Shown here in pieces: positions 18,520 to 26,973 of a DNA stretch of 64,000 nucleotides (positions within the stretch are counted from its first letter, which is position 1; each line of letters begins with the position of its first letter). The notes beneath the pieces are model-generated. The model made no database searches, had not been told where the DNA came from, and saw only the letters and a list, made by a program, of their open reading frames with translations. Location of the stretch: the NCBI RefSeq assembly GCF_946221935.1, contig NZ_CAMIGN010000001.1:62001-126000 (forward strand), in the 5' to 3' direction. Source of the stretch: an uncultured Corynebacterium sp. GTDB lineage: Bacteria; Actinomycetota; Actinomycetes; Mycobacteriales; Mycobacteriaceae. Made by a program: the position numbers and the translations under genes.

Positions 18520-19008
18520 TCAGTAGCCTTCCTCGTACCCGTAGTCGTAGTCCTGTGCGTCGCTATAGCCATCGTTGTAGCCCTCGTAATAGGAATCGCC
18601 TGAGGCGGGAGCCGGCTCGGCGGGACGAGCGGCCATCATTTTGTTGGCACAGGTCTGAGTCCAACCTGACGTCCCATCGGTAAAGAATGTTGTGCCAGTT
18701 TCGTGAAGTGAGGGATCGCCACAGGATGCGATTGTCTTGTTCATTACTGAAGGGGCAGCCTGACCTGGAGCTTCAGTGTGCCCAATGACAGCCTCACCGT
18801 TCGTGGTCGTCTTTTGCTGTGGACCGCCCGGGGTGGGGGTGGGGGATTTAGCTTCTGAACTCTTCGTTTTGGACGTACTTGTCGTGGTTTCTGGGGACGC
18901 AGTTACGGTAGTGGTCTGCACATCTCCTGAGTCATCCCCGCCGGAACCACAACCACACAGGGCAAGGACGGATGTTAAAACCAGAGCGAAAGTACCCACG
19001 CGGCGCAT
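18520..19008 (-). CDS. Putative lipoprotein
   Basis: A 162-residue secreted lipoprotein: MRRVGTFALVLTSVLALCGC is a signal peptide ending in a lipobox (L-C-G-C). A Ser/Thr/Pro/Lys-rich linker follows, then a small domain with two Cys residues (SCGDPSLHETG and TQTCANKMM) that may form a disulfide. The Tyr/Asp/Gly-rich tail ends GYEEGY. AAGGAG lies 9 bases before the ATG at 19008. The frame is open much further upstream, but that part runs through the tRNA gene and is not coding. Function unknown; it converges on the SbcC-like gene with 5 bases between the stop codons. Confidence 0.8.
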   Translation of the reverse strand: MRRVGTFALVLTSVLALCGCGSGGDDSGDVQTTTVTASPETTTSTSKTKSSEAKSPTPTPGGPQQKTTTNGEAVIGHTEAPGQAAPSVMNKTIASCGDPSLHETGTTFFTDGTSGWTQTCANKMMAARPAEPAPASGDSYYEGYNDGYSDAQDYDYGYEEGY

Positions 19009-19160
19009 GGTCAAGATCTCCTTGAGAAATAAAAAGAATTTTCTTAAGAATACCCAGCATGCGGATCGCCGTGGCCATATCCTCGCCGGAGTAAAAGCCA
19101 TGACGCTGCCCCGGTTAAAGCAGAAAACGTAACTTCCTCCACTAGGGCAATCCAAAAGCA

Positions 19161-19202
19161 AAAGCCTCGGAACAAAATCAAAAAGCGATGTCCCGAGGCT
19201 TG
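19161..19202 (-). terminator. Rho-independent terminator of tRNA-Arg
   Basis: The arms AAGCCTCGG (19162-19170) and CCGAGGCTT (19193-19201) pair over 9 bases. On the minus strand the hairpin is followed by TTGCTTTTGG. It stands directly 3' of the tRNA gene. Confidence 0.85.
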
Positions 19203-19208
19203 ACAACG

Positions 19209-19281
19209 TGCCCTCGGCGAGATTCGAACTCACGACCCCTGGTACCGGAAACCAGTGCTCTATCCCCTGAGCTACGAAGGC
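19209..19281 (-). tRNA. tRNA-Arg (anticodon CCG)
   Basis: 73 bases fold into a full cloverleaf on the minus strand: acceptor GCCTTCG/CGAGGGC with one G-U pair, D arm GCTC/GAGC, anticodon stem CTGGT/ACCAG with loop TTCCGGT (anticodon CCG, reads CGG), and T arm GTGAG/CTCGC with loop TTCGAAT. The discriminator is A, and CCA is not encoded. It lies just before argS, the gene for its own synthetase, but on the opposite strand. Confidence 0.96.
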
Positions 19282-19395
19282 GTCGTATTGGCGGTTCACT
19301 TCACGTTCACGTCAATACGGGTTGAAAGTCTAGCACTGCAATAGGGCAGTAGTTTAATCACCTCCACCACTGCGTGAGCGTCTCGACTCCACTGC

Positions 19396-19401
19396 TAGTG
19401 T
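19396..19401 (+). promoter_or_regulatory. Putative -10 for leaderless argS
   Basis: TAGTGT lies 8 bases before GTG 19410, placing the expected transcription start at or next to the start codon. No ribosome binding site is visible before that codon, which fits a leaderless mRNA. Inference only. Confidence 0.4.
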
Positions 19402-19409
19402 TTAATGCT

Positions 19410-21080
19410 GTGACTCCTGCTGAATTGTCTGAACTGATTACCGAAACTACCCGCACGACTCTGGATGCCCACGGCCTGGATTCTTCCGTGGTGCCGGAAG
19501 GCGCCACCGTGGAACGCCCACGCAACCCGGAGCACGGCGACTACGCAACGAACATCGCTATGCAGGTCGCCAAGAAGGCCGGTACGAACCCTCGTGAGCT
19601 CGGTACCTGGCTCGCGGAATCCCTCGCCGGCCACGACGGTATCGACGAGGCCACCGTTGCAGGTCCAGGCTTTATCAACATTCGCCTGGCGGCTGCTGCA
19701 CAAGGCAAGATTGTCGAGCAGATCCTCGCTAGCGGTGCAGATTTCGGCCACGGCGATGAGTTCGCCGGAACCGCCATCAACCTTGAATTCGTCTCTGCAA
19801 ACCCAACTGGCCCCATCCACCTGGGTGGCACACGTTGGGCCGCCGTGGGCGATGCGCTGGGACGAGTGCTGACCGCCCGCGGCGCGAAAGTTACCCGCGA
19901 GTACTACTTCAACGACCACGGCGCACAGATCGACCGCTTTGCCCGCTCCCTGCTGGCCGCTGCGAAGGGCGAACCTACCCCGGAAGACGGCTACGGCGGC
20001 GACTACATTCAGGACATTGCCTCGCAGATCGTGGAGAAAAACCCCGGCTGGCAGCAGCTCAGCGCAGAGGACGCACAGGAGCTATTCCGCTCCCAAGGTG
20101 TGGATCTGATGTTTGCCCATATCAAGCGCACCCTGGCGGAGTTCGGTACGGAGTTCGACGTGTACTTCCACGAAAACTCCCTGTTCGAGTCCGGTGCCGT
20201 CGAAGCGGCGATCCAGAAGATCAAGGACAACGGCAACCTTTATGAAGCCGACGGTGCCTGGTGGCTGCGCTCCACTAACTTCGGCGACGACAAGGACCGC
20301 GTGGTCATCAAGTCCGACGGCAACGCGGCCTACATCGCCGGTGATATCGCTTACGTGGCCGACAAGTTCGACCGTGGCCATAATCTATGCATCTACATGC
20401 TCGGCGCCGACCACCACGGATACATCGCCCGTCTCCGCGCAGCAGCTGCCGCCATGGGCTACGACCCGGAGCAGGTCGAGGTGCTCATCGGTCAGCTGGT
20501 AAACCTCGTCAAGGATGGAAAGGCAGTGCGTATGTCGAAGCGCGCTGGCACTGTCATCACCTTGGACGACCTTGTGGAGGCCATCGGCGTGGATGCCGCC
20601 CGCTATGCGCTGATCCGCAGCTCCGTCGATTCTTCCTTGGATATCGATATGGATCTGTGGGCTTCGCAGTCCAACGACAACCCGGTGTTCTACGTCCAGT
20701 ATGCACACGCTCGCCTGTGCTCCCTGGGACGCAAGGCAGCGGATCTCGGCGTCACCCGTGAAGGCGCCGATCTAGCCCTACTAACGCATGACCGCGAGGG
20801 CGACCTCATCCGTACCTTGGGTGAGTTCCCGGCCGTCGTGAAGACCGCTGCGGAGCTGCGCGAACCCCACCGTGTGGCCCGCTACGCGGAGGCGCTGGCC
20901 GGAGCATTCCACCGCTTCTACGACGCTTGCCAGATCTTGCCGAAACCCAGCGACGACGAGCAGACCGTTGCAGAGAACAAGGCGTTGTTCGCCGCTCGCC
21001 TCTCCCTGGCCTCTGCGGCTCGCCAGACTCTCGCCAACGCGCTGGAGCTGCTCGGTGTGTCTGCCCCGGAGCGCATGTAG
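19410..21080 (+). CDS. argS: Arginyl-tRNA synthetase
   Basis: A class I aminoacyl-tRNA synthetase that charges tRNA-Arg. The N-terminal Add-1 domain is followed by the HIGH-type motif in SANPTGPIHLGGTRW and the KMSKS-equivalent VRMSKRAGT. The anticodon-binding DALR domain includes YVQYAHARLCSL and ends SAPERM. GTG 19410 (556 residues) is chosen over the in-frame GTG 19374 because it gives the family start TPAELSELI and a leaderless arrangement. It is followed by lysA after 86 bases, the same order as in corynebacteria and mycobacteria. Confidence 0.96.
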   Translation: MTPAELSELITETTRTTLDAHGLDSSVVPEGATVERPRNPEHGDYATNIAMQVAKKAGTNPRELGTWLAESLAGHDGIDEATVAGPGFINIRLAAAAQGKIVEQILASGADFGHGDEFAGTAINLEFVSANPTGPIHLGGTRWAAVGDALGRVLTARGAKVTREYYFNDHGAQIDRFARSLLAAAKGEPTPEDGYGGDYIQDIASQIVEKNPGWQQLSAEDAQELFRSQGVDLMFAHIKRTLAEFGTEFDVYFHENSLFESGAVEAAIQKIKDNGNLYEADGAWWLRSTNFGDDKDRVVIKSDGNAAYIAGDIAYVADKFDRGHNLCIYMLGADHHGYIARLRAAAAAMGYDPEQVEVLIGQLVNLVKDGKAVRMSKRAGTVITLDDLVEAIGVDAARYALIRSSVDSSLDIDMDLWASQSNDNPVFYVQYAHARLCSLGRKAADLGVTREGADLALLTHDREGDLIRTLGEFPAVVKTAAELREPHRVARYAEALAGAFHRFYDACQILPKPSDDEQTVAENKALFAARLSLASAARQTLANALELLGVSAPERM

Positions 21081-21166
21081 ACCAGAGCGCACTGAGGACG
21101 GCTGCCTCCTTTTTGACGCCCTCACGTCAGCACCCAACACACACTCAACTCACCTAGGAGAATCCT

Positions 21167-22627
21167 TTGGATCCGGAGACTCACCTGAACTCCACACGAC
21201 TGCGCCGTCGCATCGCCAACACCGCGGAGTTCAACGCGATCCCAGCGCACGTCTACCCGCAGACCCTTCGCCGCGAGACGGCGGGGGAGCGGGCAGGCGA
21301 GGTCACCATCGGTGGCGTGCCGATTACCGATATCGCGGAAACCTTCGGTACTCCGGCTTTCGTGATGGACGAGGAAGACTTCCGCACCCGCTGTCGCCGC
21401 TTGGCCAAGGCATTCGGCGGAGGGCGCTTCGTCCACTACGCGTCCAAGGCGTTCCTGTCGAAGATGGTCGCCCGCTGGGTGATGGATGAGGGGCTGTCCC
21501 TCGACGTCGCCTCTTTAGGCGAGCTCCAGGTGGCACTGGCTGCGGGCTTCCCAGCTGAACGCATCACTGTCCACGGCAACAACAAGTCCCCGGAGTTTCT
21601 GCGACTGGCGGTTTCCGAAGGTGCGGAGCTGATCGTCGTAGACTCGCTACAAGAAATTGAGTCTTTGTCCGCCGTTGCAGGCGAACTGGGCAAGGCCCAG
21701 GACGTACTAGTGCGCGTAACTCCGGGTGTGCACGTCGATACCCACGAGTTCATCGCCACTAGTCACGAGGATCAGAAGTTCGGGTTCTCTCTTGCCTCCG
21801 GCGCGGCTCACCATGCGGCCATGGCCTGCCATACCGCCGACGGCGTGCGCCTGCGCGGCCTGCACTGTCATGTCGGCTCCCAGGTTTTTGAAGCCGCTGG
21901 TTTCGCTCTGGCCGCCGAGCGCCTTTTGGGGCTGTGGAAGCAGCTTTTGGATTCCATTAAGACCTTGCACGACGATCATGCTGTCGACCCGTCGCGCGGT
22001 GTGGGGGTCGTGGGGTCGGACGCCCCTACGGTGCTGGATACCCTCGATCTCGGTGGTGGCTACGGTGTCGCCTATATGCCGGATCATGAGGCTCTCGACG
22101 TTGAAGAGGTGGCGTCCGAGCTTAAGAGCAAGGTGTGCGAAGCGGCGAAGTCGGCCGGTGTGCCCGAACCGACCCTTAACGTGGAGCCGGGACGCGCGAT
22201 CGCCGGACCGTCGATGATTACCCTTTACCGCGTGGGTACGGTGAAGGATGTTGAGGTGGCGGACGGGATTTCTCGTCGTTATATCTCCGTCGACGGTGGC
22301 ATGAGCGATAACATCCGTCCGGCTCTGTACCAGGCCGAATATGATTGCCGCGTGGCGAACCGGGAGGTCGCGGGGGAGTTGTTGCCGACGCGTATCGTGG
22401 GCTCTCACTGTGAATCCGGTGATGTGTTGGTCAATGACGCTTTGGTGCCAGAGGACGTGCGCCCCGGTGACCTGCTGATGATCGGTGCAACGGGAGCTTA
22501 TTGTTATGCGATGGCCTCCCGCTACAACATGATGACCCGGCCCCCGGTGGTACGGGTTGCAGACGGTGAAGCGCGTTTGATGATTCGTCGCGAAACCATT
22601 GATGACGTGCTGTCTTTGGAGGAGTAG
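21167..22627 (+). CDS. lysA: Diaminopimelate decarboxylase
   Basis: A PLP enzyme (fold III) that converts meso-diaminopimelate to L-lysine, the last step of lysine synthesis. HYASKAFLSK holds the PLP lysine, GLHCHVGSQ and DLGGGYGVAYM bind the cofactor phosphate, and GSHCESGDVL with the late ATGAYCYAMAS shapes the active site. The start is TTG 21167, set by AGGAG 6 bases upstream. At 486 residues it is somewhat longer than the C. glutamicum protein because of an insert near residues 270-290 and a longer N-terminus. It forms a likely transcription unit with argS. Confidence 0.95.
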   Translation: MDPETHLNSTRLRRRIANTAEFNAIPAHVYPQTLRRETAGERAGEVTIGGVPITDIAETFGTPAFVMDEEDFRTRCRRLAKAFGGGRFVHYASKAFLSKMVARWVMDEGLSLDVASLGELQVALAAGFPAERITVHGNNKSPEFLRLAVSEGAELIVVDSLQEIESLSAVAGELGKAQDVLVRVTPGVHVDTHEFIATSHEDQKFGFSLASGAAHHAAMACHTADGVRLRGLHCHVGSQVFEAAGFALAAERLLGLWKQLLDSIKTLHDDHAVDPSRGVGVVGSDAPTVLDTLDLGGGYGVAYMPDHEALDVEEVASELKSKVCEAAKSAGVPEPTLNVEPGRAIAGPSMITLYRVGTVKDVEVADGISRRYISVDGGMSDNIRPALYQAEYDCRVANREVAGELLPTRIVGSHCESGDVLVNDALVPEDVRPGDLLMIGATGAYCYAMASRYNMMTRPPVVRVADGEARLMIRRETIDDVLSLEE

Positions 22628-22644
22628 ACCCCCTCTAAGAGAGG

Positions 22645-22650
22645 TAAAAT
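22645..22650 (+). promoter_or_regulatory. Putative -10 element TAAAAT before hom
   Basis: TAAAAT matches five of six positions of TATAAT and lies about 100 bases before hom. A second candidate, TAACCT, lies at 22697-22702. The -35 regions are weak in both cases. A threonine-responsive leader was looked for and not found. Confidence 0.35.
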
Positions 22651-22750
22651 AGGGGTAATGGACAGCTTTGTCTAGTCGCGCGGTAGATTGGTGCGATAAC
22701 CTAAGGAAAATTACCGACAGAACTCGATTGAGACCCCACAAAGGAGCGAC

Positions 22751-24076
22751 ATGACCGAGCAGAAATTCAAGCCAGGCAAGGGAATTGGCGAGACCGTTGG
22801 TGTGGCTCTGCTGGGCATGGGCACCGTCGGCGCCGAGGTACTACGTCTCTTGGAGGAGCGCGCTGATGAGTTCGCCGAACGCATTGGTGGAAAGCTGGAA
22901 GTACGTGGCATCGCTGTCAGCGACCTAGCCAAGCCGCGCCCGGGTGTAGATCCGGAAAAGCTAACCGATGATGCACTCTCCCTCGTTGACCGTGAGGACA
23001 TCGATCTCGTCATCGAGGTAATTGGCGGCATTGAATATCCGCGCAAGGTAGTGCTAGCAGCGCTGCGCGCTGGTAAGTCCGTGGTCACCGCAAACAAAGC
23101 TCTCATCGCCGCTCACGCCGATGAGCTCTCTGCCGCCGCAGACGAGTCCGGTGTGGATCTGTTCTTTGAAGCTGCCGTCGCCGCGGCCATCCCGGTGGTC
23201 GGCCCGCTGCGCCGCTCCCTGGCTGGCGACAAGGTTAACCAGGTCATGGGCATCGTCAACGGCACCACCAACTTCATCTTGGACGCAATGTACAGCCGCG
23301 GTGCCAGCTACGACGAGATGCTGGCGGAAGCCACGGAGCTGGGATATGCAGAAGCCGACCCGACTGCAGATGTCGACGGCTTCGATGCCGCCAGCAAGGC
23401 CGCTATCCTGGCTTCCCTGGCGTTCCACACCCGCGTCTCCGGTGAGGACGTGCATACGGAAGGTATTCGCAACATCACCGTTGCCGACATCGAAGCCGCA
23501 AAGGCTGCGAACTCCACCATCAAACTACTCGCCATCTGTGAGCGCCTCGTGGACGATCAAAACCAGGAATCTGTTTCCGCGCGCGTGTACCCCGCGCTTA
23601 TCCCCATTTCGCACCCACTGTCCAGCGTTGCTGAGTCCTACAACGCAGTCTTCGTCGAGGCCGAGTCCGCTGGACGACTGATGTTCTACGGCAACGGTGC
23701 CGGCGGTGGTCCGACTGCCTCGGCTGTATTGGGTGATGTTGTGGCCGTGGCCCGCAACATCGTGCTCGGCGGTCGCGGCCCAGGGGAGTCCACCTATGCC
23801 TCCCTGCCCATCGCTGATTTCGGTGAAGTTCGCACCCGTTACCACGTTGATATGCAGGTCGATGATCGTCTGGGTGTGCTGGCTGAGGTGGCCTCCGTGT
23901 TCTCGGACAAGGGCGTATCGCTGAAGACGGTGCGTCAAGAAGGGCTCAACGATGGTGCGCGCCTCGTTGTGATCACCCACAGCGCAAAGGAGCGCGACCT
24001 GGAGGAGACCGTTACCAAGCTGAAGAAACTGGAGGCGGTCAAGGCCATCGATTCTGTTATTCGCATGGAAGGCTAA
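22751..24076 (+). CDS. hom: Homoserine dehydrogenase
   Basis: Reduces aspartate semialdehyde to homoserine with NAD(P)H, the branch point to threonine, methionine and isoleucine. The Rossmann motif GVALLGMGTVGAEVLRLL is near the N-terminus, and the catalytic domain carries GIVNGTTNFILD and AEADPTADVDG. A C-terminal ACT domain (HVDMQVDDRLGVLAEVASVF) mediates threonine feedback in this family. AAAGGAG lies 5 bases before the ATG. At 441 residues it is close to the C. glutamicum length. It is followed by thrC, separated by two hairpins. Confidence 0.96.
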   Translation: MTEQKFKPGKGIGETVGVALLGMGTVGAEVLRLLEERADEFAERIGGKLEVRGIAVSDLAKPRPGVDPEKLTDDALSLVDREDIDLVIEVIGGIEYPRKVVLAALRAGKSVVTANKALIAAHADELSAAADESGVDLFFEAAVAAAIPVVGPLRRSLAGDKVNQVMGIVNGTTNFILDAMYSRGASYDEMLAEATELGYAEADPTADVDGFDAASKAAILASLAFHTRVSGEDVHTEGIRNITVADIEAAKAANSTIKLLAICERLVDDQNQESVSARVYPALIPISHPLSSVAESYNAVFVEAESAGRLMFYGNGAGGGPTASAVLGDVVAVARNIVLGGRGPGESTYASLPIADFGEVRTRYHVDMQVDDRLGVLAEVASVFSDKGVSLKTVRQEGLNDGARLVVITHSAKERDLEETVTKLKKLEAVKAIDSVIRMEG

Positions 24077-24088
24077 CCACAAGTCTGA

Positions 24089-24107
24089 AGCGCTAGCCCC
24101 TAGCGCT
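24089..24107. promoter_or_regulatory. Hairpin between hom and thrC
   Basis: AGCGCTAG (24089-24096) pairs perfectly with CTAGCGCT (24100-24107) around a CCC loop, 13 bases after the hom stop. There is no U-run. It may stabilise the hom mRNA end or act with the next hairpin as an attenuator. Confidence 0.5.
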
Positions 24108-24132
24108 AACCCCAAACGCAGTGTCAAAAACC

Positions 24133-24156
24133 AAAGGTGTGCTTGCGCACGCCTTT
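24133..24156 (+). terminator. Second hom-thrC hairpin, possible weak terminator
   Basis: AAAGGTGTGC (24133-24142) pairs with GCACGCCTTT (24147-24156) over 10 bases with a 4-base loop. No T-run follows, so it would be an imperfect terminator or processing signal. A TAAAAT box at 24189-24194 follows and may be a separate thrC promoter. Confidence 0.45.
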
Positions 24157-24188
24157 GTGGCACTACAGTGGCAATAAAGTAGAGCTTC

Positions 24189-24194
24189 TAAAAT
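24189..24194 (+). promoter_or_regulatory. Putative -10 of a thrC promoter
   Basis: TAAAAT stands 34 bases before thrC and downstream of the hairpin pair, so thrC-thrB could be transcribed independently of hom. The -35 is weak (GTGGCA at 24168-24173). Confidence 0.4.
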
Positions 24195-24227
24195 TAGCAA
24201 CAACTGGGAAGAGACGACAGGGAACTC

Positions 24228-25301
24228 ATGACTAACAAGGTTCTGAACCATTGGACCGGCCTGATCAACATGTATCGCGATCGGATGCCTTTCGCGAAGG
24301 ACTGGGAGCCGGTGACCCTCAACGAAGGCGGCACCCCGCTACTGCGGGCGAACCACCTGTCGGAACTGACCGGCTGTGAAGTGTACCTGAAGATCGAAGG
24401 TGCCAACCCAACGGGTTCTTTCAAGGATCGTGGCATGACCGTTGCCGTGACCGATGCTTATCACAAGGGGCAGAAGGTCTTGATGTGCGCCTCGACAGGC
24501 AACACTTCCGCCTCCGCAGCCGCATACGCTGCCCGCGCTGGCCTCAAGTCCGCCGTGTTGATCCCCGAGGGCAAGATTGCCCAGGGCAAGCTGGCACAGG
24601 CCGTGATGCACGGCGCGCAGATCATCCAGATCCGCGGCAACTTCGATGATTGCCTGGAGCTAGTTCGCAAGACGACCACCGAGTTCCCAGAGATCGCTCT
24701 GGTCAACTCTGTGAACCCGATGCGCATCGAGGGACAGAAGACCGCCTCGTTTGAAATCGTCGATTGCCTTGGTGACGCCCCCGATGTCCACTTCCTGCCG
24801 GTCGGCAACGCAGGCAACATCACCGCATATTGGAAGGGCTACACCGAGTATGCCGAGGATGGCGTTTCCACCCAACGCCCCGTGATGAAGGGCGTGCAGG
24901 CTGCAGGAGCCGCCCCGCTGGTGAAGGGCGAGCCAGTGCTGGAGCCGGAGACGGTCGCAACCGCGATCCGCATCGGTAACCCGGCTTCCTGGCAGCAAGC
25001 AGTGGCAGCCAAGGAAGAATCGGGCGGCGATTTCCGCGCTCAGACCGATGAGCAGATTCTCGAGGCATATCGCCTGATCGCAGGCCGTGAGGGCATTTTC
25101 GTCGAGCCGGCTTCCGCTTCGTCCGTAGCGGGACTGTTGGATGCACATGCCAATGGTGAATTGACTGCTGGCCAGCGCATCGTGTGTACCGTCACCGGCC
25201 ATGGCCTGAAGGATCCGACGACTGCTCTGTCCCAGATGCCGGATCCCACCGTCACCGACGTAGATCCGCATGCCGTTGCAGATGCGCTGGGGCTGAAGTA
25301 A
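24228..25301 (+). CDS. thrC: Threonine synthase
   Basis: A PLP enzyme (fold II) that converts O-phosphohomoserine to L-threonine. PLP Lys66 lies in NPTGSFKDRGM, and the phosphate-cup glycines in PVGNAGNITAYW. The 357-residue compact form lacks the N-terminal extension of the E. coli-type enzyme and resembles the mycobacterial ThrC. Its stop overlaps the thrB start by one base (TAATG), which indicates coupled translation. In C. glutamicum thrC is not at this place, so the hom-thrC-thrB order here follows the mycobacterial pattern. Confidence 0.95.
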   Translation: MTNKVLNHWTGLINMYRDRMPFAKDWEPVTLNEGGTPLLRANHLSELTGCEVYLKIEGANPTGSFKDRGMTVAVTDAYHKGQKVLMCASTGNTSASAAAYAARAGLKSAVLIPEGKIAQGKLAQAVMHGAQIIQIRGNFDDCLELVRKTTTEFPEIALVNSVNPMRIEGQKTASFEIVDCLGDAPDVHFLPVGNAGNITAYWKGYTEYAEDGVSTQRPVMKGVQAAGAAPLVKGEPVLEPETVATAIRIGNPASWQQAVAAKEESGGDFRAQTDEQILEAYRLIAGREGIFVEPASASSVAGLLDAHANGELTAGQRIVCTVTGHGLKDPTTALSQMPDPTVTDVDPHAVADALGLK

Positions 25302-26227
25302 TGGGCGTCGAAATCCCAGTTGGCCGCAAGGCCACCGTTAAGGTTCCCGCCTCAACCGCGAATCTGGGGCCAGGCTTTGACACGCTGGGCTTAGCTCTTG
25401 GGCTATACGACTATGTGACCGCCGAGGTTATTGAGTCTGGCCTGGTCGTTGAGGTTACCGGCGAAGGCGAGGGCGAGGTGCCTTTAGATGAGCGCCACCT
25501 GGTCGTTCGTGCGCTCAGGGCGGCATTGAAGGAAGCGGACGTGACGGTTCCGGGGCTACGTGTGAGCTGCACTAACTCCATCCCACAGTCTCGCGGCTTG
25601 GGCTCCTCGGCCGCTGCCGCGACTGCTGGTGTGGCCGCAGCCAACGGTTTGGCTGGCTTTACCCTGGACGACAAAGCACAGGTGCAGATCGCTTCGACTT
25701 TTGAAGGGCACCCCGATAACGCGGGTGCTTCCGTGCTGGGTGCCGGTGTCGTCTCGTGGACGAATACTCCCATCGACGGGGTTTCTGCGCCGGAGTATCA
25801 CGCCCGCCGAATCGACGTACACCCGGATATCAAGGCCACTGCGTTCATCCCAGATTTCCATGCGTCGACGGAGGCGATTCGTCGCGTCCTGCCGTCCGAT
25901 ATCAGCCACGTGGATGCTCGCTTCAATGTTTCTCGCACTGCAGTTATGACGGTCGCGCTGCGCGACGATCCGGAATTGCTGTGGGAGGGCACCCGTGACC
26001 GTATGCATCAGACGTACCGCGCCGAAGTGCTACCAGTGACCGCAGAGTGGGTGAACCGCCTGCGAAACCTGGGGTACCCGGCATTTCTTTCCGGTGCAGG
26101 CCCGACGATTCTGGTGCTCAGTACCGAGCGGGTGGATAACGCACTTGTGGAGGAAGCCCGGGGGCGTGGAATGAAGGTTCTAGAGCTAGATGTCGCTGGC
26201 CCAGTTGAGGTGGACGTTACCGGCTAG
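25301..26227 (+). CDS. thrB: Homoserine kinase
   Basis: A GHMP-family kinase that phosphorylates homoserine for ThrC. The N-terminal VKVPASTANLGPGFDTLGLA, the ATP-binding PQSRGLGSSAAA and the C-terminal LSGAGPTILVL are the three GHMP motifs. ATG 25301 is chosen because it overlaps the thrC stop and gives the normal start; the frame is open further upstream inside thrC, but without family similarity. Product 308 residues. The stop overlaps the stop of the converging DedA gene by four bases. Confidence 0.96.
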   Translation: MGVEIPVGRKATVKVPASTANLGPGFDTLGLALGLYDYVTAEVIESGLVVEVTGEGEGEVPLDERHLVVRALRAALKEADVTVPGLRVSCTNSIPQSRGLGSSAAAATAGVAAANGLAGFTLDDKAQVQIASTFEGHPDNAGASVLGAGVVSWTNTPIDGVSAPEYHARRIDVHPDIKATAFIPDFHASTEAIRRVLPSDISHVDARFNVSRTAVMTVALRDDPELLWEGTRDRMHQTYRAEVLPVTAEWVNRLRNLGYPAFLSGAGPTILVLSTERVDNALVEEARGRGMKVLELDVAGPVEVDVTG

Positions 26228-26907
26228 TCATTAGCCGGCGCCGGGGCGAGGGCAGCCTGCTTCTTGTCGCTACGGCTCTTTTGCACGACGCCAAACAGCG
26301 CCGGAACGATGGAGAACGCAACGATACCGAGGAAGATGGCCTCAATGTTGTTGCGCACGAACTCCACGCCGCCAAGCAGGGATCCCAGGTAGACGATGCC
26401 GCTGGCCCACAGCACACCGCCGATGATGTTGAAGACAATGAACGTCCGGTAGCGCATGCCCGACATTCCGGCCACCAACGGGGCATAGGTTCGCACAAAG
26501 GGGACAAAGCGGCACAGGATGATTGTGATCGAACCGTACTTGGCGAAGAATTCCTCGGAGCGGTGTAGGTGCTCCTGCTTAAAGAAGCGTCCATCCTTGC
26601 GCTTGCGAAGTGCAGGGTGGAAGCGGTGGCCGATCCAATAGCCCACCTGATCACCCAAAATGGCTGCAATTGGGGTGATAAGCAGCACCTGCCAAAGTGG
26701 TGCAAAACCATCGGGCTGGCTGGCCAGCAACCCAGCGGTGAAAAGCAGAGAATCGCCCGGCAGGAATGGGAAAAACAAGCCGGATTCGATGAAGATAATC
26801 ACAAAAATAGCGGGCAGGATTGCCGCGCCGAAGGGGCCGGAACCCGATAGCAAGTGCATCGGGTCGAGCCACTGTGGCCCTAGAGCCATCACAGTTACAT
26901 CGGTCAT
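26224..26907 (-). CDS. DedA-family membrane protein
   Basis: A polytopic membrane protein of the DedA/SNARE-associated family, linked to polyprenyl-phosphate or phospholipid translocation and to membrane-potential homeostasis. The family motifs are clear: FIESGLFFPFLPGDSLLFTA, the G-D-Q-V-G-Y-W-I-G-H segment and RFVPFVRTYAPLVAGMSGM, which contains the conserved F-x-R-x-x-P/R-x-x-x-G. About five hydrophobic segments are seen in 227 residues. An Ala/Pro-rich charged tail ends the protein. It stands alone between thrB and the acyl-CoA ligase gene. Confidence 0.9.
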   Translation of the reverse strand: MTDVTVMALGPQWLDPMHLLSGSGPFGAAILPAIFVIIFIESGLFFPFLPGDSLLFTAGLLASQPDGFAPLWQVLLITPIAAILGDQVGYWIGHRFHPALRKRKDGRFFKQEHLHRSEEFFAKYGSITIILCRFVPFVRTYAPLVAGMSGMRYRTFIVFNIIGGVLWASGIVYLGSLLGGVEFVRNNIEAIFLGIVAFSIVPALFGVVQKSRSDKKQAALAPAPAND

Positions 26908-26973
26908 GCAAAGAGACGCTACTCTATTTTTATCTGCAATAGTTAAAGGCGAGCTGTGAGGTTTATGCTCCGC

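Noticed and set aside
19009..19299. Longer N-terminus for the lipoprotein, starting near 19299
   Set aside because: The frame is open but runs through tRNA-Arg and its terminator; the translated part (AQGIEHWFPVPGV...) is the usual false peptide from a tRNA gene. The ATG at 19008 has a good ribosome site and signal peptide.
22628..22750. Threonine/isoleucine leader peptide or riboswitch before hom
   Set aside because: Only a five-codon frame (MDSFV) is present, with no Thr/Ile codon run and no convincing terminator/antiterminator pair.
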